Positions 1-8,520 of a stretch of 64,000 nt of DNA are shown in pieces. Numbering within the stretch: the first letter of the stretch is position 1; each line of letters begins with the position of its first letter. Position numbers and translations under genes: made by a program. Origin of the DNA: Flavobacterium sp. ALD4 (GTDB taxonomy: Bacteria; Bacteroidota; Bacteroidia; Flavobacteriales; Flavobacteriaceae); contig NZ_PJBJ01000024.1 in assembly GCF_002836475.1 (NCBI RefSeq), positions 84,172-148,171 on the forward strand, written 5' to 3'. The notes below the pieces were generated by a model. That model saw nothing but the letters and a program-made list of their open reading frames with translations, made no database searches and was not told the origin of the DNA.

Positions 1-2415
1 ACAGCGAGTTTCCAATCTACCACCTACGGTTTTTAACCATACCATGTGCATTAAAGAAGTTGTTATACCAAAAACTTCTAAACTATTGGTAACTATTGTA
101 AAAAAAGAGTCAGTAACTTTATTGTTACCATCTAGAAAGTCAATTGGGATATACTTTCTGTTTTCAGAAGATACTCTTGGTACAATTATACAATTTTCAT
201 CAGCAGGTTGTGTGATTTGGGCGAATAAATGTGGTATTTTCGATAATTGTGGTCTAGATGAATTTTCTCTTATTTTTTTAACTTCATTTACAACATTCAT
301 TACTTTCGGCAAAGAAACAAGTTCTTGTTCTGTAATATTTTCTAACCATAAACACCATCTTTCTCTACCATTCAAATGCTCTTGTGCGTTGATTAGTTTT
401 TTAAACCATTTTTCTGAATCAGGTTCTTCAGAAATAAACGCATTCATTTCTTGTGTACTAAATAATAGTTTACCACCATCTGCCGGCATGTTTCCAAAAT
501 TCATTGGTGGTAATTGTGAAATTGGTTTGGTTTTAGAGAAAACAAAATTATTGTTAGTACCTGATATCAAGTAAGCATTAATGTTATTAACTTTTTGTTT
601 TAAAGCTTCAAAATAAATAAATTTATCTAATATAGTTTTATTTGATAATCCAACAATAATAACAGAAACACCTGCATTGTCTTTTGCATTATTCCTCCAT
701 TTAAAAGAAGGGTGTGCAAAAAATATTTCAATATTCATTTCAAAAATATATGGCCATAATAGAGATACCTGCTCCCCTTGACAAATTGAGTTGGTTGAAA
801 CAAAAGCAAGTTTTGCATTACAATCTTTAATGAATATAGCACCTTTATAAAACCAAGCTGAGATATAATCTAAATCTTTGTACTTTGATAAATTTGATAA
901 AACAGTGGTTAAATCATCTTTTTGAGTTTTATCTTGTTTTCTTGAGCCTTGATATGGAGGATTCCCTAAAACATAAATTTCATCATTTTCTTTTTTAGGA
1001 CAAACTATTTCCCAATCAACTCTAGTAGCATTACCATGAACAATATTACCACCAGCTTGTAAAGGTAATGTTGGGTTTGCTGAGCCAAAAACTTCTTTGA
1101 ATTTTTGGTTCATCTGGTGCTGTGCCAGCCACAAGGAAAGAATAGCAATTTCGTGAGCAAAATCATCTATTTCAATACCATAAAACTGAGCCAATTCTAC
1201 TCTTGAAAACATGGAATGTTGGTATTGGGCCGCTAAGGTTAATTGCGCTTTAGGTATAAGTTCCAATTGATAGGGTTCAAATCCTGTAGCCGCTTTTTGT
1301 AATGTTTGTAATTGCTCTAAGATTTTAATTTCCAGTAATCGTAATTCTTTGTAGGCAATAATCAAAAAGTTTCCGCTACCACAGGCAGGGTCAAATATTT
1401 TTAGTTTGCTTATACGGTCTAATAGTTTATTTAGTTTTTTAGGTTCATTCTTACCATTCTCAAATTCTTCATATAAATCGTTTAAGAACAAAGGTTCTAT
1501 GACTTTCATAATATTAGGAACTGAGGTGTAATGCGCTCCTAATCCTCCACGATGTTCTGGTAAAATAACTGCCTGAAACATAGAACCAAATATATCAGGA
1601 TTTATGGCGGCCCAATCTAGTTCTCCAGCATCTATGATAGCCTGACGTGAACGACGCGTAAAAGCGGGTGTCGGGTGATTGTGTTGGAACAAACCACCAT
1701 TTACATAAGGAAAGGCATTGAGGTATTCTGGTAAGTCTTTTCGTTTGTTTTCGGGTGTATTTAATACATTGAACAACTTATTTAAATACTCATTTAAGTC
1801 ACTTCCATCAATTTGTGTGTGCGATGAAATAGCATTTGTAAACTGTCCTGGTTTGTATATGTCTGTATCTTCGGCGAAGAAACAGAATAACAAACGAGAA
1901 AGAAATACATTGAGTCCGTGAATAAATTCAGGAGAAGTATCAGGATTGTCTTTTTTGATTTCGTCAAAAAGCTTCACCATTTTTCCTGCTGCTTTTACAT
2001 CAGTTGGATTTTCGTTTTGATGCGTTGCTTTCTCCATTCCCGCCCATGGCAAGAAGAAATCGAAATGTTTTGGTAAAGCTTCAAATTCAATATCTAAAGT
2101 ATCAGTAGTCTTGGTGTCAATAGCCAATACCGTTTTGAAATCAGTAACGATAACAAAACGTTGTTCTTGCTTTAATTGGTCCTTACAAGCAGTAATTGCA
2201 ATGTGTAAATCTTCGTTAAAAACTGGCTTAAAAAACAGCTTCTTCTTCCACGAGATTTCTCCTTCAATTTTAGAAAGGTTTAAATTACCTTTTTGTAATC
2301 TGGTAATGGATGCTTTGGGTAAACCGTAAGCCAACAACAATTCATAAATGAATGTTTCTTGGGTGTAGTTTAATATAAGGTTTTGAAGGTTTTCTTCAAT
2401 TTGAGCAATGTTCAT
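1..2415 (-). CDS. MmeI-like DNA methyltransferase / type II restriction-modification protein (3' end beyond window)
   Basis: The frame is open from an ATG at 2415 to the window edge (805 codons, no stop), so the C-terminus is missing. Residues 341-350 read FDPACGSGNF (SAM-binding motif I) and 485-488 read NPPY (catalytic motif IV of an amino-methyltransferase that modifies adenine). The N-terminal 200 residues, the helical linker (FLSRLLFCFFAEDT) and the region ending MHMVWLKTVGGRLETR match the layout of the MmeI/YeeA family: nuclease-like domain, helical spacer, methyltransferase, target-recognition domain. Active MmeI carries a D-ExK nuclease site. I see only the degenerate stretch GEISWKKKLFFKP and cannot confirm cleavage. 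Family members run about 900-950 residues, so roughly 100 are off the edge. It is the outermost visible cargo of the tRNA-Leu island and probably acts in phage defence or DNA modification. The family call is firm; restriction activity is uncertain. Confidence 0.82.
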   Translation of the reverse strand, partial: MNIAQIEENLQNLILNYTQETFIYELLLAYGLPKASITRLQKGNLNLSKIEGEISWKKKLFFKPVFNEDLHIAITACKDQLKQEQRFVIVTDFKTVLAIDTKTTDTLDIEFEALPKHFDFFLPWAGMEKATHQNENPTDVKAAGKMVKLFDEIKKDNPDTSPEFIHGLNVFLSRLLFCFFAEDTDIYKPGQFTNAISSHTQIDGSDLNEYLNKLFNVLNTPENKRKDLPEYLNAFPYVNGGLFQHNHPTPAFTRRSRQAIIDAGELDWAAINPDIFGSMFQAVILPEHRGGLGAHYTSVPNIMKVIEPLFLNDLYEEFENGKNEPKKLNKLLDRISKLKIFDPACGSGNFLIIAYKELRLLEIKILEQLQTLQKAATGFEPYQLELIPKAQLTLAAQYQHSMFSRVELAQFYGIEIDDFAHEIAILSLWLAQHQMNQKFKEVFGSANPTLPLQAGGNIVHGNATRVDWEIVCPKKENDEIYVLGNPPYQGSRKQDKTQKDDLTTVLSNLSKYKDLDYISAWFYKGAIFIKDCNAKLAFVSTNSICQGEQVSLLWPYIFEMNIEIFFAHPSFKWRNNAKDNAGVSVIIVGLSNKTILDKFIYFEALKQKVNNINAYLISGTNNNFVFSKTKPISQLPPMNFGNMPADGGKLLFSTQEMNAFISEEPDSEKWFKKLINAQEHLNGRERWCLWLENITEQELVSLPKVMNVVNEVKKIRENSSRPQLSKIPHLFAQITQPADENCIIVPRVSSENRKYIPIDFLDGNNKVTDSFFTIVTNSLEVFGITTSLMHMVWLKTVGGRLETRC

Positions 2416-2706
2416 AAACTTATTATATTACAATTTTAATGCAATTAGCTTTTAGAATTAAATTCTGATATTTCAGTAGCTAAAGTATCGAATATTTAAT
2501 TAGAATGAATGAGGGAAACTTAAAAGGCTTTTAATCTTTTAAACTATTTACATACTTTCTGGCTTGTTCTAATTGCATTTATGTAAATAAACGATATTTT
2601 GTAGGATTTTACTATACCCACTTTTAGTGATTTTTCTCTTTTATAAAAGTGGGTGATTTTATGTAAAACTTGATGAAATTGTAGTCTTCTTCATAACGTA
2701 AAAAGA
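2416..2706. other. Gap with one perfect hairpin
   Basis: No gene is visible in these 291 bases. The notable element is an inverted repeat, CCCACTTTTA at 2617-2626 and TAAAAGTGGG at 2644-2653, with a 17-base loop. There is no T-run directly after either arm, so it is not a textbook terminator. It could be an RNA structure downstream of the DUF3987 gene or a protein-binding site ahead of the methyltransferase gene. Confidence 0.5.
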
Positions 2707-4944
2707 CTAAATCTTTTCATATACCCCATATTCAGGCTGTTTTAAGTATTTGCCTAAGCAGGATTTAAGGAATGTTCCCGCTGATCTTTCGGCTATATTG
2801 AAATTCTTAGCTAATTCAATCGCTTCTCCACGTGTAAATCGTTGCGGTAGTGCATCAAAGAATAATTTTTTGTTTTGCCCTGACTTAAAAACTCCACCTT
2901 CTTCTTGTTTCGGTAAGTTTTCGAACATAATAATGCTATGCTGCAAATAAGTTTTTATTAGTGTTAAAGCGGTTTCAAAATCAATATCAGAGCAATATAC
3001 TTCTTTGTGATGATCGTTTGTGTCAAACTTTCGAATGGCTGTAAATATCATACACAATCGAAATAAAATGATTCCTAATCGCTTCACTACACTTTGAGCG
3101 TCATCACTAACAAATGTGCTTATTTGTATTAAATAATCACTGAAAATAGGATTGAATCTATCCCATTGTTCCTCTGTTAATGATACTATCATTTCGTCTC
3201 TTTCGAAAAATTCTACCATTTTAAACACTTGATTAGATTGTGTTTTGAAATAGTCAGTCAAATTAACTGGATTGCCCTTGGGGGAAGGATCTAGCCAAAC
3301 AGCATCTGTTTTGAATACATAAAATATAAAACGACTAAATAAACCATCTTCTGCCGATGCAATGATATTAAAAACTTGTTTTGGCGTACCTGAGAGCGCT
3401 ACAGAAAGTTGCGGATTGTTCACTTCTATAAACTCCCCATCTGTTTTACGACTAACAGATATTTTTTCATTATGAAAGGATTTGCGCAGCATATCAGAAT
3501 AGGAACCCCAATCATTTTTAAAGGTCTGCCCTAAAGTATCGGCTTCTGTTTCGCAAATAATACCTCTACCTTCGTTCCAGTCTAAATGCTGAATTATTTT
3601 AGCATTACTGGTATTGGCAGGAATAAAAACTACTTTAAACTTTGGCTCTACTGGCATTGCTTGATTAGGCTCTAGTTTGTTTTTGCTTTTTAGCAATTTG
3701 TAAGCTGCTTGATCTTCTTCGTATATTTTTCGAGCTTCTTTAGATTCTTCTAGTAGTGTATTGTGGTACTTATCTCCTAAAGCTTTAGCAAATTTCAACG
3801 CTCCTTTTCCTGACGCAGCTGGCGCTAATATGAAAGAAAATAGACTTGGATAGACTACATCTCCACTATATAAGCCCGAAACATTGGGTAAACAACCCGA
3901 AAGAATGGCTAGTGCTCCTGTTAGAAAGGTGTCTTTTGCTCTATTCTCTCTGAATACTTGACAGCTTTCGAATAATATAGGAGGTAGATTGTCATAAACT
4001 GATTGCGGGATTATAGGTGTATGTTTTAGATAATCTTCTTCCTCTACTATTGGCTTTAAAACTGAATCCTTTTTTGTCACTACTTCGTTAGTTTGCAGGT
4101 TTGCGTACTTGGCATACTTTGCAAAGTCTGCAATCTGATTTTTGTAAGCGCTGTTGATCGAACTATTAATTTCTTTCTCCCCTAAATCAAAATTAGTAAT
4201 GCAATAGTCTAGTACATCAGCTTCGTCTATCCCGATTCGATTGGTATTAGATGCAAACAGATAAATGAAATTGTTCCGATTGCCAGTTTGATATTGTTCT
4301 TTTTGCTCCGTGAATTTTAAGCATTTATCCAGTAAATCATCAATAGAAAGATTAGGGGTTTTATCCTTTTCAACTTTTGTGGTTATTTTAGTTACTTCAT
4401 CTGCTACCTTAAAAATTTTTGAATCTTGATTTACAAATGTATTTGGATCATAAGAAACAAAACATAATCTGGTAATATCCTTGCATTTTGGATCAAAATC
4501 AAAACCTGTAAGTCCTTTATAATAATTAGCGACCTGATTGTAAGCAAGCACGTGTTTGTCTGCATTAGAATTGATTTTAATAAATACTTTGATGCCTTCC
4601 CCCCTTGGGCTAACAAACGAAGCAAGTGTAAACTTGCAATCGTTTATAATAGCCGCAAGATTGTCTAATTTATCTATAGGGATATGGTCGAAATCGAGGT
4701 TTACGATTTGAGAATAAGTTTTTAAAAACTCTGTTTTTCTTTGCTGATCAAATGTACCAGATGTAGTAAAGGCAGGTAACTCGCTTTTTAATTCATCTGC
4801 TCGTTTCTCTTTGCCTGATTGCATTGCATAACGAATAGAATTTATTTGACTTTGATATTTACCGTCTATTATGTCCTGGAGAACATTAAGAATATTATCG
4901 TCTTTTAATTTTGTTCCGAAATTCTTGTACGTTGATATTATCAT
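2707..4944 (-). CDS. VirE_N/BT4734-like plus DUF3987 protein (mobile-element primase/helicase-like)
   Basis: 745 residues. The first ~180 residues, with the NLDFDHIP and SPRGEGIKVFIKI segments, match the BT4734-like/VirE N-terminal domain, which resembles primase-polymerase folds. The segment from about residue 310 to 700 matches DUF3987, with a P-loop-like APAASGKG at 374-381 (Lys380). This domain pair is a marker of Bacteroidetes integrative elements and is usually interpreted as replication machinery of the element; the biochemical role is inference. It is transcribed in the same direction as the helix-turn-helix gene and integrase upstream, but a strong terminator (4972-5017) separates it from the former, so it probably has its own promoter. 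The length is normal and there is no sign of damage. Confidence 0.85.
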   Translation of the reverse strand: MIISTYKNFGTKLKDDNILNVLQDIIDGKYQSQINSIRYAMQSGKEKRADELKSELPAFTTSGTFDQQRKTEFLKTYSQIVNLDFDHIPIDKLDNLAAIINDCKFTLASFVSPRGEGIKVFIKINSNADKHVLAYNQVANYYKGLTGFDFDPKCKDITRLCFVSYDPNTFVNQDSKIFKVADEVTKITTKVEKDKTPNLSIDDLLDKCLKFTEQKEQYQTGNRNNFIYLFASNTNRIGIDEADVLDYCITNFDLGEKEINSSINSAYKNQIADFAKYAKYANLQTNEVVTKKDSVLKPIVEEEDYLKHTPIIPQSVYDNLPPILFESCQVFRENRAKDTFLTGALAILSGCLPNVSGLYSGDVVYPSLFSFILAPAASGKGALKFAKALGDKYHNTLLEESKEARKIYEEDQAAYKLLKSKNKLEPNQAMPVEPKFKVVFIPANTSNAKIIQHLDWNEGRGIICETEADTLGQTFKNDWGSYSDMLRKSFHNEKISVSRKTDGEFIEVNNPQLSVALSGTPKQVFNIIASAEDGLFSRFIFYVFKTDAVWLDPSPKGNPVNLTDYFKTQSNQVFKMVEFFERDEMIVSLTEEQWDRFNPIFSDYLIQISTFVSDDAQSVVKRLGIILFRLCMIFTAIRKFDTNDHHKEVYCSDIDFETALTLIKTYLQHSIIMFENLPKQEEGGVFKSGQNKKLFFDALPQRFTRGEAIELAKNFNIAERSAGTFLKSCLGKYLKQPEYGVYEKI

Positions 4945-4971
4945 TTGCTTATGTTATTTAAATATTAGACA

Positions 4972-5017
4972 TAAAAAAAACCCGTATAACAAAGGAGTGG
5001 AGGCTTTGTTATCGGGT
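4972..5017 (-). terminator. Rho-independent terminator after the helix-turn-helix gene
   Basis: Reading the minus strand, AACCCG and ATAACAAAG pair with their complements across 4979-4994 and 5004-5017 (15 bp with one bulge). The stem is followed by eight Ts (4973-4980 on the plus strand are As). It would end transcripts coming from 5133-5507 and isolate the DUF3987 gene. Confidence 0.75.
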
Positions 5018-5132
5018 TATCTTATTCAATTCAATGTTGAGAAATCAGATAATCAAATCCGATTTCCACTCGCATTGATATTTGCAAATGTATAAACTAT
5101 TAATAGAATATCAATATTATATAAATAAAATA

Positions 5133-5507
5133 TTAATATTTTTTTAATAGTTCCTCTAGTAGTTTTTCTATTCGGAGTAAAGTGTCAGGGACAGAAGCAA
5201 AATCTTCGAGTGTTCCTTTTGGTTTATCGTTGGTGTTTGGATATATTGGTCTTTGTACAGGTGATACCTCTGCATTTAGAACTTCCCCTTCGCCAGTTAT
5301 TATAAACTTGTAATTGACCTCAGGGAAGGTTTGAGTAATTCGGGCAGCCATATCATCGGATATTCCATTTCTTCCTTCTAATACATTGTATATACTCATA
5401 GCTGATTTGTATTTACATTTAGTAGCGAAACCATTTTTAGTAAGTCTTACAGCGTTTATAATTTGTAGAAGTATTTCAGGGTCTGTTAATCTTTTATTAG
5501 GGTCCAT
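5133..5507 (-). CDS. Small helix-turn-helix regulator of the island
   Basis: 124 residues. Residues 10-70 (LLQIINAVRLTKNGFATKCKYKSAMSIY...ISDDMAARITQTFPEVN) have the helix pattern of XRE-type DNA-binding domains found in Bacteroidetes phages and integrative elements. The middle is a proline-rich linker and the C-terminus (DTLLRIEKLLEELLKKY) is an amphipathic, coiled-coil-like helix suited to dimerisation. It lies 51 bases downstream of the integrase gene on the same strand and ends at a strong terminator. It probably represses or times excision and replication of the island. The DNA-binding fold is well supported; its targets are unknown. Confidence 0.7.
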   Translation of the reverse strand: MDPNKRLTDPEILLQIINAVRLTKNGFATKCKYKSAMSIYNVLEGRNGISDDMAARITQTFPEVNYKFIITGEGEVLNAEVSPVQRPIYPNTNDKPKGTLEDFASVPDTLLRIEKLLEELLKKY

Positions 5508-5558
5508 TTTTTTCTAATTTAAATTATTTTTTATTGCTAAAGTATTGATTTATTATTA

Positions 5559-6860
5559 CTATTTGCTATTACTATTAATTTTTAACCCATCCCAATATTT
5601 TTTAAGTTCATTAGCGGATTGTCTGCTTGTTGATTTTACGTAGTGTAGCATCATATCTTCTGTTGCCCATCCACCAAGTTTGCAAAGTTCTGAATTAGGT
5701 ATTTTACCAATATGGTTTGTTACAAAACTTCTTCTACAGATATGACTGGTTACGAGCTCGTGCTTTTTATATACTTTAACCTTCTTTCTTTTGGTTTTTG
5801 TTTTCTCGTCGACCTCGGTTACTCCACCAATCATTTCTTCATCTATATCTACTAATTGGCAAATCGTTTTAATATGTTTATTAAACTTCGGCTCAGATAT
5901 TTTTGAAGGGAAGAAACCACCTCTTTTATTTAGTATGGTTTGAATGTGATCGTGTATAGGTAGTGAAACCCAAGTCCCGGTCTTCAGAGTCTTTATGTTA
6001 ATGTAATCATCTTTTAAATCTTCTATTTTAAGTCTAGTTAAAAAGTCAGATACGCGTAAACCGGTCCATAAGCCAATTATAAAATTATCTCTCACGTTTT
6101 CCAAGGTATTATCGTGGCTTAAATCTAACTTGAATACCTTATTGATTTCATCGACGCTTAAATACGGGTGTTTGTATTCCTCTTCGTCTTTGGCCACGAA
6201 TACTGTTTGTTTGTAGTTGCTGTTTACTTCAAATCCCAATTCTTCTGATCTGGTGCAAAAAAACTTGAATCTTCCCACCATTCTTTTTGCCGTGATTTCC
6301 GCGTATTTTTCATTGGTAAGGAACTCGGAAAAATCACTTAATAAATCGTTATCAATCTCTCTAAGTTTAATTTTATTTCTACCTTCAAATCGAATAATGA
6401 TGTCGTTAAGTATTTTGTAATGCTTTTTGGTTTTAGCATCCATATATTTCCCCGCTTTTACCTTCCATTTAGGGGCTTTTTCTTCTAGCCACCAAGTAGC
6501 AAAATCAGTCAAGTATATATGATGGTTTAGATTTATTTTTTTGATTTCGTGTTTTGGTCTTAAAAAGAACTTTGAAATAATGTCTTTAAGCCAGTCTTGT
6601 GTGATCAATTTGCCCTGAGTATATGAGCTATTAAATTCATCTATAATATTAATTTTTAGCTTAGCAAGAGTGGAGTTTAATTCATCTCGATTTTGAACTG
6701 TAATTACATTTCTAATTTTTTGATTTCTCTTATCCCATACACTTGGATCGACAAATACGCCTGTCGAAACTGTTATGTCCAGCGATCTTGAATTTGTGAA
6801 CCGAGCATATATGTTTGCAGGATTCTTTTTTGTCCTTAGGATTAAATTGATTGTTGCCAT
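5559..6860 (-). CDS. Tyrosine-type site-specific integrase of the tRNA-Leu island
   Basis: 433 residues. The N-terminal ~100 residues are an arm-type DNA-binding domain (opening ATINLILRTKKN, as in the Bacteroidetes phage_int_SAM_5 integrases), followed by a core-binding domain (about 112-220) and the catalytic domain. Catalytic residues can be placed: Arg269 in TGLRVSD, His373 and Arg376 in HICRRS, Trp398 in GGWATED and the nucleophile Tyr407 in LHYVKS. All are present, so the enzyme should be active. It is the first gene beyond the 3' end of the tRNA-Leu gene, which is the standard arrangement for an element integrated at a tRNA 3' end. The start is the first ATG, and homologues begin in the same way. 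Plus-strand copies of ACTAGTA lie in its upstream region. Confidence 0.92.
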   Translation of the reverse strand: MATINLILRTKKNPANIYARFTNSRSLDITVSTGVFVDPSVWDKRNQKIRNVITVQNRDELNSTLAKLKINIIDEFNSSYTQGKLITQDWLKDIISKFFLRPKHEIKKINLNHHIYLTDFATWWLEEKAPKWKVKAGKYMDAKTKKHYKILNDIIIRFEGRNKIKLREIDNDLLSDFSEFLTNEKYAEITAKRMVGRFKFFCTRSEELGFEVNSNYKQTVFVAKDEEEYKHPYLSVDEINKVFKLDLSHDNTLENVRDNFIIGLWTGLRVSDFLTRLKIEDLKDDYINIKTLKTGTWVSLPIHDHIQTILNKRGGFFPSKISEPKFNKHIKTICQLVDIDEEMIGGVTEVDEKTKTKRKKVKVYKKHELVTSHICRRSFVTNHIGKIPNSELCKLGGWATEDMMLHYVKSTSRQSANELKKYWDGLKINSNSK

Positions 6861-6931
6861 TACTTTTACTTTTAAAAGGTTACTATTAAATTATTGTTTG
6901 TCCGACATTTGTCCGACCAAATGTAATCATA

Positions 6932-7023
6932 AACTAGTAAGTATCACTATTGATATGTATATTTTAACTAGTAGATATAAAAAAAGCACCCGATTGGGTG
7001 CTTTTAGCTATTAATTACTAGTA
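6932..7023. repeat. Three ACTAGTA repeats between the integrase and tRNA-Leu
   Basis: AACTAGTA occurs at 6932-6939 and 6966-6973, and TACTAGTA at 7016-7023, all within 92 bases. The third copy sits six bases beyond the end of the tRNA. Tyrosine integrases use short repeated arm sites near the att core, so these may be integrase or excisionase binding sites. ACTAGT is itself palindromic and the DNA is AT-rich, so the call is tentative. Confidence 0.35.
6981..7006 (-). terminator. Terminator after tRNA-Leu
   Basis: AAAGCACCC (6983-6991) pairs with GGGTGCTTT (6996-7004) around a four-base loop. On the minus strand the stem is followed by seven Ts, so it ends the tRNA-Leu transcript about 25 bases past the mature 3' end. 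Confidence 0.8.
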
Positions 7024-7028
7024 AATAG

Positions 7029-7111
7029 TGACCACGGTGGGATTCGAACCCACACGCCCTTGCGAGCACCAGCCCCTCAAGCTGGCAAGTCTACCGTTTC
7101 TCCACGTGGCC
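7029..7111 (-). tRNA. tRNA-Leu (anticodon GAG)
   Basis: On the minus strand the molecule runs from GGCCACG to CGTGGTC plus discriminator A (83 nt). The acceptor stem has 7 bp with one G-U pair. The anticodon arm is CCAGC, loop TTGAGGG, GCTGG, giving anticodon GAG. The T-arm contains GTTCGAATCC. A long variable arm (TGCTCGCAAGGGC) is present, as expected of a class II tRNA. CCA is not encoded. The 3' end faces the integrase, so this gene is the likely integration target of the island. Confidence 0.95.
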
Positions 7112-7120
7112 TAAAAATAA

Positions 7121-7152
7121 AAAAGGTCAAGTAATAAATTACTCGACCTTTT
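7121..7152 (-). terminator. Terminator after the tRNA-Lys pair
   Basis: AAAAGGTC (7121-7128) pairs with GACCTTTT (7145-7152), with an inner AGTAAT/ATTACT stem after one mismatch. On the minus strand it is followed by a T-rich run (TTTTTTATTTTT), directly between tRNA-Lys and tRNA-Leu. It implies that tRNA-Leu may need read-through or its own promoter. Confidence 0.65.
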
Positions 7153-7154
7153 AG

Positions 7155-7227
7155 TGACCCGACTGGGGCTCGAACCCAGGACCCCATCATTAAAAGTGAT
7201 GTGCTCTACCAACTGAGCTATCGAGTC
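7155..7227 (-). tRNA. tRNA-Lys (anticodon TTT), copy 1
   Basis: 73 nt on the minus strand, from GACTCGA to TCGGGTC plus discriminator A. The acceptor stem is complete, the D-arm contains AGCTCAGTTGGTAGAGC, the anticodon arm is CATCA-CTTTTAA-TGATG (anticodon TTT) and the T-loop is GTTCGAG. CCA is not encoded. The sequence appears identical to the copy at 7266-7338. Confidence 0.96.
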
Positions 7228-7265
7228 AATGCTTCAAGGAAATTATGTGTTGATCACTTAAATTG

Positions 7266-7338
7266 TGACCCGACTGGGGCTCGAACCCAGGACCCCATCA
7301 TTAAAAGTGATGTGCTCTACCAACTGAGCTATCGAGTC
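7266..7338 (-). tRNA. tRNA-Lys (anticodon TTT), copy 2
   Basis: Identical in sequence and length to copy 1, which lies 38 bases downstream. It is the promoter-proximal gene of the tRNA cluster: a consensus promoter ends 25 bases upstream of its 5' end. Confidence 0.96.
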
Positions 7339-7362
7339 ATATTCTTGCCTTGAATGCGGGTG

Positions 7363-7394
7363 CAAATATAAGGACTTAATTTGGAGTTTTCCAA
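7363..7394 (-). promoter_or_regulatory. Promoter of the tRNA-Lys/Leu cluster
   Basis: On the minus strand there is a TTG (7392-7394), 21 bases of spacer, then TATATTTG (7363-7370). This fits the Bacteroidetes sigma-A consensus TTG-N17 to N23-TAnnTTTG. It lies 25 bases upstream of the first tRNA-Lys. Confidence 0.8.
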
Positions 7395-7464
7395 GTATTT
7401 TTAGTTTAAATTTGTCTTTTTTTAACAATAAATCTTAACGCCTTAGTTTAGAAGGTTTTATTCT

Positions 7465-7983
7465 ATGAGAAAAATTATATTATTAGGTTATATGGGCTGC
7501 GGGAAGTCTACCATTGCTCAGGCACTGTCGACAATCATAAGGGTGCCGTTCGTCGATTTGGACAAATATATTGAAGAAAAAGCGAGTTTATCGATAAATG
7601 CTATTTTTGAACAGCAGGGCGAAATCAAATTTAGGAAGATGGAGCATGAAGCTTTTGTGGATTTATTAAATGCTCCCGGGGATATGATTATTGGCCTTGG
7701 TGGAGGAACTCCCTGTTATGCCAATAACCACGAACTGTTAAATGGTGAAAATGTACTGTCGATCTATTTGAGAGCATCAATTGATACCTTATATAATAGA
7801 TTGGTTGCTAATAAAAGCAAAAGACCCCTACTTGCCAGCAAAAGTGATGCTGAAATGAAGGAGTTTATTGCTGTGCATCTTTTTGAAAGAAGTTTTTATT
7901 ACAATCAGGCGCAATATAAGGTTGCTGTGGATGGTAAAACTGTCGATCAGACGGTTTCGGACGTTCTTGCAATTTTAACTTAA
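7465..7983 (+). CDS. aroK: Shikimate kinase
   Basis: 172 residues, the usual length for AroK. It phosphorylates shikimate at O3 with ATP in the chorismate pathway (cytosol). The P-loop GYMGCGKST is at residues 8-16. VDLDKYIEEKA provides the shikimate-binding and Mg-binding aspartates, FRKMEHEA the substrate arginine and IGLGGGTPC the second glycine-rich motif. The lid-region arginine lies in KSKRPLL. The 3' end overlaps the convergent phosphoribosyltransferase gene by 9 bases, so the two transcripts are antisense at their ends. Confidence 0.95.
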   Translation: MRKIILLGYMGCGKSTIAQALSTIIRVPFVDLDKYIEEKASLSINAIFEQQGEIKFRKMEHEAFVDLLNAPGDMIIGLGGGTPCYANNHELLNGENVLSIYLRASIDTLYNRLVANKSKRPLLASKSDAEMKEFIAVHLFERSFYYNQAQYKVAVDGKTVDQTVSDVLAILT

Positions 7984-8475
7984 ATAGGCATAGCTATTTT
8001 CGTTTTCATCAAAAACGACCTGAACGTGTTCTAATAGTGATGTGGATAGCGAAATTCCTTTGAAATCGGCTTTTACGGGATACTTTTTATGATTCCTATC
8101 TACTAGAACCGCTGTCTTGAATTTTTTCAATGGAACATCTAAAAAGTGCCTAATAGCATAGATTAAAGTAGTTCCTGAGTTTAAGACATCATCTACAAGG
8201 ATTAATCCCTTGTTTGCATATTCTTCTTTTGTCAGAGAGGTCTGTACTGACAGTTCTGGGTTGATTTTGTTGATTGTAACTTCGCACAGCGAAACTTTTA
8301 AGGTAGAAATGCTTTGCAGCTCTTTGGCTATTTTTTCTGCAAAAACGAATCCATTGCTTGCAATTCCGGCAAGAACAACTTCATTTTCATCTACAAACGT
8401 CTCATAGATCTGGTAGGCTATTCTCTTTATTTTATGTTCAATTTCTTGATTGGTTAAAATGATATTTTTGCTCAT
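7975..8475 (-). CDS. Phosphoribosyltransferase family protein (PyrR/hypoxanthine PRTase-like)
   Basis: 166 residues with the type I PRTase fold. The PRPP-binding loop LILVDDVLNSGTTL lies near residues 91-104 and a flexible-loop region precedes it. Such enzymes move a ribose-5-phosphate from PRPP to a purine or pyrimidine base, and some members (PyrR) regulate pyrimidine genes. I cannot tell which base is used. It is convergent with aroK (9-base overlap) and 45 bases downstream of the S4 protein gene on the same strand, so the two may be co-transcribed. Confidence 0.8.
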   Translation of the reverse strand: MSKNIILTNQEIEHKIKRIAYQIYETFVDENEVVLAGIASNGFVFAEKIAKELQSISTLKVSLCEVTINKINPELSVQTSLTKEEYANKGLILVDDVLNSGTTLIYAIRHFLDVPLKKFKTAVLVDRNHKKYPVKADFKGISLSTSLLEHVQVVFDENENSYAYLS

Positions 8476-8520
8476 TTTTTTAGTTTAAAGTGAGGTTTAA
8501 GAAGAGTAAAAGCGTTGAAA

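Noticed and set aside
44..574. Long plus-strand open frame opposite the methyltransferase gene
   Set aside because: It lies wholly antisense to a frame with clear methyltransferase motifs and shows no family-like features.
2416..2706. Possible second att site of the tRNA-Leu island
   Set aside because: I looked for a copy of the tRNA-Leu 3' end here and elsewhere to the left and found none; the far end is probably outside the window.
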